Positions 23,490 through 32,984 of a DNA stretch of 64,000 nt are shown one piece after another. This DNA comes from Mastigias papua (taxonomy: Eukaryota; Cnidaria; Scyphozoa; Rhizostomeae; Mastigiidae), in the NCBI GenBank assembly GCA_964019165.1, contig OZ025283.1:4227001-4291000 (forward strand), read 5' to 3'. The notes beneath the pieces are model-generated. The model was not told where the DNA came from, did not search any database, and worked only from the letters and a program-made list of their open reading frames with translations. The position numbers and the translations under genes are program-made. How positions within the stretch are numbered: the first letter of the stretch is position 1; every line of letters starts with the position of its first letter.

Positions 23490-24698
23490 GAAGGGCTGAA
23501 TTCCTAGGGGGCTCAAAAGGGGCGGAGCCTCCCTTGTTAAAATCATTGATCATTTTGGGGGGCTCAACCCCCCTAAAAATTCTTGAATTGCCCTTGCTTT
23601 TTAAAGTTGTCTGACCTTGCTTCCAAAGCATTTTCTATTGCTATGTCGATTATACTATATCAGTATTAACTTAGATTATCATATTTGAAATTTGAAAATA
23701 TGGGCGTGGTCACAGCTAGGCCACACCAAAATGTGGGCGTGGTTGCACCTAGAGCCCTCCTTGTTAAAATTTTTGGAAATCACCACTGTATATAGGATGT
23801 AGATTTTGGCTGTAAAACATAAATTCATCGCTAGAAGACCCCTTCGTACGCGCTTAGCATTAAGGCACTAAGAATTCTATATACGTATTTGCGTAGTAAG
23901 ATTGAGATCCAGTAATGAAAGATTTCCTGGGGTCTATTTACATGAAGTGGGAAAACTCACGAAAGTGAGCTGATCAGATCTGAGGTACAATGCGCCTACA
24001 GAAAATATCAAATGTAACCTACAATGTCTGCCAAAAGTCCTTGGAACACCCAAAAATAGCAACTGTCAGCCCCCTTCCCCCCGTTATACAATGTTGAATC
24101 GATAGCTGAAGCCCTTACCTACTTGGAAAGACATCATTTCTCCCTCCAGTGCTATTTGTATCACCTTGAAACAACATTGTTTTACGGGGCAGGGGATTTT
24201 GTTGTTCGTCTACAGCCTAAATCACAGGTAGTGGTCCAAGACGTTTGGCAGACATTGTACGTCTGGTACGCCACTGAATGAGGCCCATACCACCAAAGTA
24301 TGATAGCCATTTTTCTCATATTTTCCTTTCCGTATAGCTATACAATTTCCTGTCTTACCTCCTAAACTTGACCTTGAAATTCCATTTGCAATGCTTTAAG
24401 CACAAAATATTCTGTGCTTTAAGGCATCAATTTTGAGCTTTCAGACATTGTCCATTCAAAGATGATAAACTGGTTTGGCGCCAGAATTATTTGCACATGG
24501 TTGGAAGGGAATATTCCAGTCCATCAAAGTTTGGTAACCTAGCTGATAAACCGTAAAACGAAAAAACAGATTTTCCTTTGCCTCTGAAATCTTTAGCTTA
24601 CCGATTTTCTTACAATATGTGTGCAGCTGGAATATTGCTTCGCTTCCATGATAGCAATATTCTTCTCTTCCACATTACTGTGTAAATGAACGCGACAA
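23490..24698. other. 3' non-coding part of the transposon
   Basis: No coding frame recognised. Two related GC-richer phrases (GGGGCGGAGCCTCCCTT at about 23520, GGGCGTGGT near 23703 and 23733) recur. On the - strand, a frame crossing the right inverted repeat (ATG 24862) ends at KSV next to a good 5' splice site (CG|GTAAGC, about 24595-24602), a possible start exon of an antisense transcript. Confidence 0.4.
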
Positions 24699-25391
24699 TT
24701 TTTCCCGCGAATGAAGCCAGGGTCCAAGCCTCTATCGCAGAGGTGTTGCTGACGTGAGCTCAGACAATCAGACAAGTTCAGAGCACTAGTTGAAGAGCAC
24801 AGATGCGAAATAAATGCCAAAGGCTTTTGATGGGGAAGTTTAAGGATTGAATTATTCACCATTAGAGAAATAGATCCAGTAAGTTCAAGACTTGTTTACA
24901 ACTATTTTGACCATTCAGCATTAGTGCGTAATCTTATGTTGATCTAATCGATGAGGCCTTACACGTTTCTTTTATGTGCAGCTTATGAACACCTCAAGTA
25001 TCTAGTATCTATTTTGCAATGCTTAGATAAACAAAACACATTAGTTTTGATTTTATATGAAGGAAATTATTGCGAGAAGTAGACTAGATTTAAGCCAAAA
25101 TATACCTCGATTTTTGGGAGGCTGTATTGCAAAAACAAGGGCCTAAAAAAGACGACTTCCACGGCAGTTTTTTGCGGAATTTATCTATAAATTTGTCTGA
25201 TAATTTGGATTTTGAAAATTCTGTAACAGATTTTACACCGCATTTTTTAAGTAAGGGCTAGTAAAAATGGCCTAAATTTTGCAAAAACTTCGATTTGTTT
25301 ACACTTTCGAAGATCATCATTGGTCTCTCGCTGAAAATTGGCACGTGACTTTACAAACTCTCTCGTCCAATCAAGATTTGAGCCCTATGCT
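24699..25391 (-). repeat. Right terminal inverted repeat
   Basis: Mirror of 18524-19217, ending GATTTGAGCCCTATGCT at 25391, followed by the duplicated CATACAGCT. Confidence 0.85.
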
Positions 25392-25400
25392 CATACAGCT
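25392..25400. repeat. Target site duplication, right (CATACAGCT)
   Basis: Perfect copy of 18515-18523. Confidence 0.85.
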
Positions 25401-25700
25401 ACTTCGTCCTGCAGGACCGCTCGCAAAACTGACAACACGCGGTCCAGCAGGGAGGAGCAACAGTATTGCTGTGAATGGCGATTGCAAGAAAGTCAAATAA
25501 CTCGGCGAAAACAATGATTACAGTCAGATCTCTTCTTATGTAAGTAGTAGACCCAAATGGCTACCATTGACAGAAATTTGGGGGCCATGGGACGAATGCC
25601 CTGGGAGGAGATCGTGTGCGTGTAATCAGGTCACATGGTACAATTTAGAGCAATCTGATTGGTTTGACATAAATTATCATACAGGTATCTTAGTATATAG
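25401..25700. repeat. End of unit A
   Basis: About 300 bp specific to unit A, ending ATCTTAGTATATAG directly before foldback B. It does not resemble the matching part of B and C except for those last bases. No gene. Confidence 0.6.
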
Positions 25701-26275
25701 AGACTAGCTTACTACAGATAGCCCGCTACACGCGGGCTCCCCTTAATCCAGTTCAAAAGTTGCAGATTAGCCTTGGAAAGACTAACGCTGTGCCCCCATA
25801 CAAATGCATGGTCTATATTTTCGATGAGCAAGGGTGAAAAAAGCTCGTATAGGATCATGAGAAGGTGACATCATGGGCCTCTGTTATGGAGTACGTGACC
25901 TTCGGCCTTGCATTGTGCAAATCGAAGAAAGTTGCAAGAAACAATTGTGCAAGAAATGCTCGGATACCTGCGCTAGGCTAGGGGGCTTCTTGACTTTCAA
26001 CCTTTTCCTGTACAGCCCCGTAGCCTAGCGCAGGTATCCGAGCATTTCTTGCACAATTGTTTCTTGCAATTTTCTTCGATTTGCACAATGCAAGGCCGAA
26101 GGTTATGTGCTTCATAACAGAGGCCCATGATGTCACCTTCTCATGATCCTATGCGAGCTTTTTTCGTCCTTGCTTATCGAAAATATGGACCATACATTGG
26201 TATGGGGGCACAGCGTTAGTCTTTCCAAGGCTAATCTGCAACTTTTGAACTGGAACAAGGGACGCCCGTGTGTCT
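25701..26275. mobile_element. Foldback B (heads unit B)
   Basis: Same layout as foldback A, with the loop in the same orientation (TTCTTGACTTTCAACC, about 25987-26012). The right outer end has lost about 20 bp. The arms share B-specific bases (for example GGCCTTGCATTG and CGGATACC in both arms, against GGCAGTGCATTG and CGAATACC in A and C). Confidence 0.85.
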
Positions 26276-28508
26276 CCTATATATGAAATAAGCACATAGT
26301 TGTTCAAACTGTTCTTTGCAATGAGACATTAGTGAACAACATCACGCATTGCCTCCTGCATATTTCAATTCTAACGTAGAGAGTGTTGTAAAATCTAGTG
26401 GTATAATTGCAACAGCGTATAACATATACAACATAGCTCATCAATTCACAGGTATGACTATGACTATGATATAGTGGGTGATCACAAATCTTCTCCAAAG
26501 AGGTACACAATTAAGTCCGAGCGATAAACCTATAATATGATAGCATCCAGTAACACTATGTTAACTGGTATATTAACTTTATTTAGCCATTAAATTAGGT
26601 TGTATAGAATTCTGATACCTCAGAGGACTCCATAGTCTTACGTCAAAAAAAATAGAAGAATACTGCTATGTATTGGTAACATGGTATACAATATAAACCA
26701 TCAACTCGGGGTTTCAAACAATAACAGTACTTGGGATGGGAGGTGATGCCAGGGGCTCCAGAATCAAGTATACACAATAGGAATGATCATGCTATCTAGT
26801 AGTAAGTACTCCCTTAAAACTATATGATCATGTACAGAATGATCTATGGAATCATTAATGGCATTTATAACAAATGATCTTAGAAAGGAGTGCAACTGTT
26901 TTTAAGCAAAGACGCATTTCATAGTGAAAAGAACTATGAAAATGTTATTAATAAAGAGTACTGGGATTTAGCTGGAAACTGTACTGGGAATAAGGATGGC
27001 ATCAGCTACAGGGACTGAGAGTAATATGAGACGCCCCTCACGGTTTTCAAGAGAGTGCACGCAATAGTTTTCTCAAAATAATGCAAGGAAAAGACATGGA
27101 AAGAGATGTATCAAACGTCAATAATCCACAGAATAAATTGGATGACGTCCTAGCTTTAGCCTACAATAACTGTGTTGCAAAAATAAAGAGTCATGTATAG
27201 GTTACAAATAACATCTCCACTGTAAACAATGTCCGAGTGGCCTAGCATAGTGACATCCTTTCCTCCAACTGACAAGTGTAAGCAAGAAGTGAATAGCACG
27301 CTAAAAATCATAGCAATTATTAGTTATTCCCGTAGGTTCTGCCAAACAACTTCCAGAACTCTCTGCAGTCACAATTCTATAATGTAGTTGTTCGGAAACA
27401 AAGAATTTAATGTATCTGCAATCGTGAGATGAACTTGGGAATCCCCACGCATATCTCCTTACAAACTACAGCAGAATAAAAATTGAGGGATACCAAAACG
27501 CTATATGGCTAAAACCCAAGAAACTTAGGAAGTAAAGTACACAATATTCGGGCATCTTGTAAACGAATGTATCACGTAGTTTCCGAGTAATCACACTTGA
27601 CATGAAAGACGAAGAACAGTCCCTTTATTGTTTAAACTATAATGGGGCCTACAAACCCCTCAGAGTTATAGTTGAGAACATAACGAAAAACCTCATACAA
27701 AAATGCACGTAAAATACTAAAGAATTAAGATAAAACACTTTCAGCACTCTACTGGTCAGTATTTTATTACGGCTTACTTTATTCTCCTCAAAATAAAACT
27801 GGACCTTCACCTCAAGCATAAACAACCAAAACTGAAATCTTCCCGAATGTCATTCCATGTCAGGCAGCAAAGCGTAAAAAGTAAGCGAAATACACAGCAC
27901 TATACCACAAAGTACAACATGAAATATCTTCTACATGGGTTTGTCACAGCATACGGCAAAAGCACTATGATATAGCAGAGAGAATCGAACTGCTCGGAAG
28001 ATCTTTCATGGTGATATCACCCTCGAGCAAAAGTATCACAATCTCGCTGAGAACATGAAAATATATAGCTTAAAAAGGAAGAAAAACACTGATAATCAGC
28101 GAAGTAGCTGCAGGCAAGCAACAACAAACCTTTGGAATGAAAACAGTCACTCAACTGCCACAGAGAGAACGAAATTTCCCAGGAATTCCAACAACATCCT
28201 CTACAAGTGCGATCTCACTTTGTAATGAGAGGATGTTATGGTTGCGGACGAAAACAATGAAGAACAAAAGACGACACACAAAGCCGAAAAAATTGCCGGA
28301 TAGAAAGTGGAATATCTCAGTGAAGAGAAATATTAAAAATAAAGCAAAACCTAATAGTGGCATTCAGACCAGGTGGGAACCAATGGCCAAGTTTGGGGGC
28401 AATCTGACGAAGATCCTAGAAGGAGTTCCTGTTACCCAGTGGGTGACGGTCCTTTTGATGTAAACAATAGGCGAGCTCATTTGCATTTTAGGGATCTTAG
28501 TATATAGT
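26276..28508. repeat. Unit B body
   Basis: Non-coding except the small frame at 28137-28463. It holds the empty target site (CTTACTTTATT, 27773-27783) that is occupied by a Penelope palindrome in unit C. Confidence 0.7.
28137..28463 (+). CDS. Small basic ORF in unit B, unrecognised
   Basis: 108 codons, Lys/Arg-rich (RTKTMKNKRRHTKPKKLPDR). The copy in unit C (from 31965) keeps the first about 66 codons with a few substitutions and then stops. Unit A lacks this segment. Coding status is doubtful: two copies, no known motif, and it may only be the shared 3' end of the repeat. Confidence 0.25.
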   Translation: MKTVTQLPQRERNFPGIPTTSSTSAISLCNERMLWLRTKTMKNKRRHTKPKKLPDRKWNISVKRNIKNKAKPNSGIQTRWEPMAKFGGNLTKILEGVPVTQWVTVLLM

Positions 28509-29106
28509 GACTAGCTTAGTACTGATAGCCCGCTAAACGCGGGCTCCCCTTACTCAGTTCAAAAGGTGCAGATTAGCCTTGGAAAGACTAACGTAGTGCC
28601 CCCATGAAAGTTGCATGGTCTGCATTTTCGATGAGCAACTATCAAAACAGGTCGCATATGATTACGAGAAGGTGACGTCATGGAAATCTGTGATGGAGCA
28701 CGTGACCTTCGGCAGTGCATTGTGCAAATGGAAGAAAATTGCGAGAAAAATTGTGCAAGAAATGCTCGAATACCTGCGCTAGGCTACGGGGCTGTACAGG
28801 AAAAGGTTGAAAGTCAAGAAGCCCCGTAGCCTAGCGCAGGTATTCGAGCAGTTTTTGCACAATTTTTTCTCGCAATTTTCTTCCATTTGCACAATGCACT
28901 GTCGTAGGTCACGTGCACCATCACAGATGTCCATGACGTCACCTTCTCGTAATCATATGCGACCTTTTTTGATAGTTGCTCATCGAAAATGCAGACCATG
29001 CAACTTTCATGGGGGCACTACGTTAGTCTTTCCAAGGCTAATCTGCACCTTTTGAACTGAGTAAGGGGAGCCCGCGTTTAGCGGGCTATCAGTACTAAGC
29101 TAGTCT
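28509..29106. mobile_element. Foldback C (heads unit C), loop inverted
   Basis: Same ends and arms as A and B, but the loop between the arms reads CTGTACAGGAAAAGGTTGAA instead of its complement, so it is flipped relative to A and B. Confidence 0.85.
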
Positions 29107-30613
29107 ACTGTATATGAAATAAGCACATAATCCTTCAAAATGTTCTTTACAGTGAGGCATTAATGAACAACGTCATGTATTGTCTCATGCATACTTCACG
29201 TCTAATTTAGAGAGTCTTGTAAAATCTAGTGGTATAATTGTAACAGTGTATAACATATACTGTATAGTCGATCAAATGACAGGTATGACTACTACTATGA
29301 TCTGTGGGGTGATCGCAAATCTTGCCCAAAGGGTTACACAATTATGTCTGAACTATAAACTTGTAATATGGTCGCATCTAGTAATCCTTTGTTAACTGGT
29401 ATATTAGCCTTATTTAGCCATTAAATTAGGTTGTATAGAATTCTAATACCTCAGAAGACTCCATAGTCTTACTTCATAAAAATAAAAGAATACTGCTATG
29501 TATAGGAGGCATGTTATAACATACAAATCATCAACCGGCGTTTCGAACAATAACAGTATTTTGGACGGGAGGTGATAGTAGGGGCTCCAGAGATCAAGTC
29601 TACACAATAGGAATGATCATACTATCTAGTATTAAGTAGTCCCTGAAAACTGTATCATCATGTACAGACAGGTCAATAGAATTCAGTAATGACATTTATA
29701 ACAAATGAGCTGAGAAAGGAGGGCAACTGTTTTCAACAAAGAAACAGTCATATTGAAAAAGAACTATGAAAGTGTTATAAATAAAGTGTACTGGGATTAA
29801 GCTACAAACTGTACTGGGAGTAAGGAAGGCATCAGCTACAGGGACTGAGGGTAATATGAGGCGCACTTCACAGTTTTAGAGAGAATGCATGCTATAGTTT
29901 CCTCAAAATAATGCAAGGAGAAGGAACGGAAAGAGATGCATCAAAATGCAATAATCTACAGAATAATTTTGAAGACGTCCTAGATTTAGCCTACAATAAC
30001 TACGTTGCAAACATAAAGAGGTATTTAGAAGTTACAAACAACATCTAATCTGTAAACAATGTCAGAGTGGCCTAGCATAGCGACATCCTTTCCTCCAACT
30101 GATGCGTATAAGCTAAAAGTGAACAGCACTCTAAAAATCTTAACAATTATTAACCAATCCAATGGGGTCTACCAAACAGCTTCCAGAACTCTCTGCAGTC
30201 TCAAATCTATTATGTAGTTGTTCGGAAATAAAGGATTGAATGTATCTGCAATCGTGAGATGAACTTGGGAATCCCCTCGCATATCTCCTCACAAACTACA
30301 GCAGAATAAAGGTTGAGGGATACCAAAACGCTATATGGCTAAAACCCAAGAAACTTGGGAAGTAAAGTACAAAATATTCGGGCATCTTGTAAACGAATGT
30401 ATCACATAGTTTCCGAGTAATCACACTTGATTTGAAAGACGAAGAACAGTCCATTTATTGTTAAACTGTGAGGGGGCCTACAAACCCTTCAGAGTTATAG
30501 TAGGGACACACAACGAAAAACCTCATACAAAAAAGCACGTAAAGAGCTAAAGAATTAAGATAAAACAATTTCAGTACTCTTCTGGTTGATATTTTATTAC
30601 GGCTTACTTTATT
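29107..30613. repeat. Unit C body, first part
   Basis: Homologous to 26276-27783 of unit B, non-coding, many small indels. It ends with the left copy of the 11-bp target duplication CTTACTTTATT (30603-30613). Confidence 0.7.
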
Positions 30614-30649
30614 TCACTATAGCACGAAAAAGCGGAAACATTCTTTTGG

Positions 30650-30690
30650 CATACTGAAAGCTTTTTTCGTCCGACACTCGTCAGAGTATA
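30650..30690 (-). ncRNA. Hammerhead ribozyme motif, left arm
   Basis: On the - strand: TATACT, CTGACGA, GTGTCGGAC, GAAA, A-run/GC/TTT, C, AGTATG. The core is intact; stem I has five pairs because of one T for C change. Confidence 0.65.
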
Positions 30691-30813
30691 AAACGTCGGA
30701 TAACGACCGAAAGGTGAACCGAAATATATAGCCAGATGCGGGTGCACGTGATACGATGAATAATGCGTCTATTTGGCCCTATGATTGGCCAATTAGCACC
30801 TATTCACCATTGT

Positions 30814-31089
30814 TTACTTGAAGAGTCCAAGTGAAAAAACGAACTCTTTTTGTTTACACAAGACTGGGTTTTGAGTCTTGATGTAAACCGATTCCAAAAC
30901 TCCTAAATGAAAGGACGATCTTGCTTGCCTAATGATCCGAAAATTATCGTCTGTATATGTTTTGGCGCATTCTGGATTTGTTAGAAGATGTTGTCCTATG
31001 GCCGAATCACTTTTCATTTTAGAATTAGAGTTTTTACATGTACGAGGCGGCTGTTCTCTTGTTGTAGTGTTTTTCGTCCTGATGCTCGT
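30814..31089 (-). pseudogene. Penelope GIY-YIG endonuclease C-terminus, left copy
   Basis: Reads leftward from the centre of the palindrome: basic segment RTKNTTTREQPPRTCK, then SAIGQHLLTNPECAKTYTDD, FRIIRQARSSFHLGVLESVY and IKTQNPVLCKQ, the C-terminal half of the GIY-YIG nuclease of Penelope-like elements (the Glu of VLES is the conserved acidic residue). The GIY and YIG boxes themselves lie upstream and are missing. Identical in residues to the right copy. It cannot be active as a nuclease. Confidence 0.8.
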
Positions 31090-31369
31090 GGGTACCAGCA
31101 TCAGGACGAAAAACACTACAACAAGAGAACAGCCGCCTCGTACATGTAAAAACTCTAATTCTAAAATGAAAAGTGATTCGGCCATAGGACAACATCTTCT
31201 AACAAATCCAGAATGCGCCAAAACATATACAGACGATAATTTTCGGATCATTAGGCAAGCAAGATCGTCCTTTCATTTAGGAGTTTTGGAATCGGTTTAC
31301 ATCAAGACTCAAAACCCAGTCTTGTGTAAACAAAAAGAGTTCGTTTTTTCACTTGGACTCTTCAAGTAA
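31090..31369 (+). pseudogene. Penelope GIY-YIG endonuclease C-terminus, right copy
   Basis: Mirror image of the left copy, same residues, stop at 31367-31369. Because the region is a palindrome, each strand shows one 145-codon open frame whose first third is antisense of the other copy; only the part from about 31090 on is real coding sequence. Followed by the 3' UTR and hammerhead at 31493-31533. Confidence 0.8.
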
Positions 31370-31492
31370 ACAATGGTGAATAGGTGCTAATTGGCCAATC
31401 ATAGGGCCAAATAGACGCATTATTCATCATATCACGTGCACCCGCATCTGGCTATATATTTCGGTTCACCTTTCGGTCGTTATCCGACGTTT

Positions 31493-31533
31493 CATACTCT
31501 GACGAGTGTCGGACGAAAAAAGCTTTCAGTATG
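31493..31533 (+). ncRNA. Hammerhead ribozyme motif, right arm
   Basis: CATACT (31493-31498) pairs with AGTATG (31528-31533). Core CTGACGA (31499-31505), stem II GTGTCGGAC (31506-31514), GAAA from 31515, short stem III, predicted cleavage after C31527. It lies in the 3' UTR in the sense of the GIY-YIG copy, where Penelope-like elements are known to carry hammerheads. Confidence 0.75.
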
Positions 31534-31596
31534 CCAAAAGAATGTTTCCGCTTTTTCGTGCTATAGTGAAGTTCTGTAGTACCAACAGACTTTTCA

Positions 31597-32340
31597 CTTA
31601 CGTTATTCTCCTCAAACTAAAACTGGAACTTCACATCATGCGAAAACAAACCAAATCGAAATCTTCCCGAATGTTATCCCATGTCAGGTAACGAAGTGTA
31701 AAGAGTGAGCGAAATACACAGCAATACACCACAAAATACAACATGAAATATCTTCTACATGGTTTATCACAACATACGGCAAAAGCACTATGATGTAGCA
31801 GAGAGAATCGAACTGCTAGGAAGATCTTTCATGGTGATATCACCCTCAAGCAGAAGTATCACAATCTCGCTGAAAACATGGAAATACTGTATATAGCTTA
31901 AAGGCGAAGAAAAACACTGATAATCAGCGAAGTAGCTACAGGCAAGCAACAACAAACCTTTGGAATGACAACAGCCACTCAACTGCCAAAGAGAGAGCGA
32001 AATTATCCACGAACTCCAACAACATCCTCTACAAGTGCGATCTCACGTTGTAATGAGCGCAGGTTATGGTTGAGGACGAAAACAATGAAGAACAAAAGAC
32101 GACACACAAAGCCGAAAAAATTGCCAGATAGAAAGTGGAATATCTCAGTGAAGAAAAATTATGAAAAATAAAGCAAACCGTAATAGTGGCATTCCGACCA
32201 GGCGGGAACAAATGGCCAAGTTTGGGGGCATTCCGACCAAGATCCTAGGAGGAGTTCGTATTACCCTGTGGATGACGGTCCTTTTGATGTAAACAATAGG
32301 CGAGCTCATTTGCATTTTAGGGATCTTAGTATATAGAGAA
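31597..32340. repeat. Unit C body, last part
   Basis: Continues homology to B (27784-28500), including a broken copy of the small basic ORF (31965-32171), and ends ATCTTAGTATATAG. Confidence 0.65.
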
Positions 32341-32356
32341 TTGAAACAGTGCAATT

Positions 32357-32969
32357 ATAGTCACTATAGCACGAAAAGGCGGGAACATTCCTCTAGCATA
32401 TTGAAAAGCTTTCTTTCGTCCGACACAGGTCAGAGTATGAAACGTCGGATAACGGCCCATAAGTCAACTGAAATATATAGCCAGATGAGGGTGCACGTGA
32501 TATGACGAATTTGCAATACAATGTTTTCCAATGACCGAATCACAATTCATATTAGGGTTATTGTTTTTACACATACGAGGCGGTTGTTCTCTTAATATTT
32601 TGTTGTTCGTCCTGATGCTCGTGGGAACACGTTGTTTTATTCTGTCCTCTAATCTCTAGTGTAGTGCTTCTTATGTACCGAGCTTCACATCGACACAAAA
32701 ACTCATAGACTGCATTACTTTTGTGAGTGGCGGGAACGCCGTATTTTTAGCAGATGGGATACTGCTAGGGCGAAATAGACACATTATTCATCATATCACG
32801 GGTACCCACTTCTAGCCATATATTTAAGTTCACTTTTCGGTGGTTATCCGATGTTTCATACTCCGACAAGTGTAGGACGAAAGGAGCTTTCAGAACACTA
32901 AAGGAATGTTCCACCATTTCTTACTATAATGAAGGTTTTTAGTACCAACAGACTTTTTACAATTATATT
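32357..32969 (-). pseudogene. Penelope-like remnant with GIY-YIG domain
   Basis: Inverted Penelope termini at both sides (CACTATAGCACGAAAAGGCG at 32362; complement with many changes up to 32964). Between them, on the - strand, a frame reads SNAVYEFLCRCEARYIRSTT followed by RGQNKTTCSHEHQ, the GIY-YIG N-terminal half with its Cys pair, running into sequence homologous to the palindrome centre (32540-32630). Both hammerheads are decayed (CTGACCT; CCGACAA). It supplies the part of the nuclease that the 30.6-kb palindrome lacks. Dead copy. Confidence 0.7.
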
Positions 32970-32984
32970 CATAAACTAACCGTT

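Larger units (their letters stand above)
18524..25391 (+). mobile_element. 6,868-bp DNA transposon of unassigned superfamily
   Basis: Terminal inverted repeats of about 690 bp (18524-19217 and 24699-25391) begin AGCATAGGGCTCAAATC and are flanked by the perfect 9-bp duplication CATACAGCT. Inside is a + strand gene of at least three coding exons (20508-21563, 21735-22861, 23114-23489) ending in a RING-like zinc domain. A LINE fragment has inserted between the left repeat and the gene. A 9-bp duplication is usual for Mutator-like elements, but the protein shows no Mutator-type motifs I recognise. It sits inside tandem unit A. Confidence 0.85.
30614..31596. mobile_element. Penelope-like palindrome with two divergent GIY-YIG domains
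   Basis: A 983-bp insertion flanked by an 11-bp duplication (30603-30613 CTTACTTTATT; 31597-31607 CTTACGTTATT). The uninterrupted site exists in unit B at 27773-27783. It is an almost perfect inverted repeat centred at about 31090 with a spacer of about 10 bp (CGTGGGTACC). Each half holds a piece of GIY-YIG endonuclease, then the Penelope 3' UTR with a hammerhead motif, ending at the element terminus. The right end has extra bases missing at the left, as in the small copy at 4120. Confidence 0.85.
15939..32340. repeat. Tandem array of three approximately 2.8-kb units (A, B, C)
   Basis: Unit A: 15939-18523 continued at 25401-25700 after a transposon insertion. Unit B: 25701-28508. Unit C: 28509-32340, with a 983-bp insertion. 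Each starts with a 0.6-kb foldback, followed by about 1.7 kb of shared sequence (recognisable words: CCTAGCATAG, TTGTTCGGAAA, CACTATGAT) and ends in ATCTTAGTATATAG. Net lengths are about 2.89, 2.81 and 2.85 kb. The last 0.5 kb is shared by B and C but is different sequence in A. No intact protein is encoded. Confidence 0.8.

Noticed and set aside
30932..31090. N-terminal third of the 145-codon frames of the palindrome
   Set aside because: It is the antisense of the opposite GIY-YIG copy. Only the part beyond the centre is real coding sequence.
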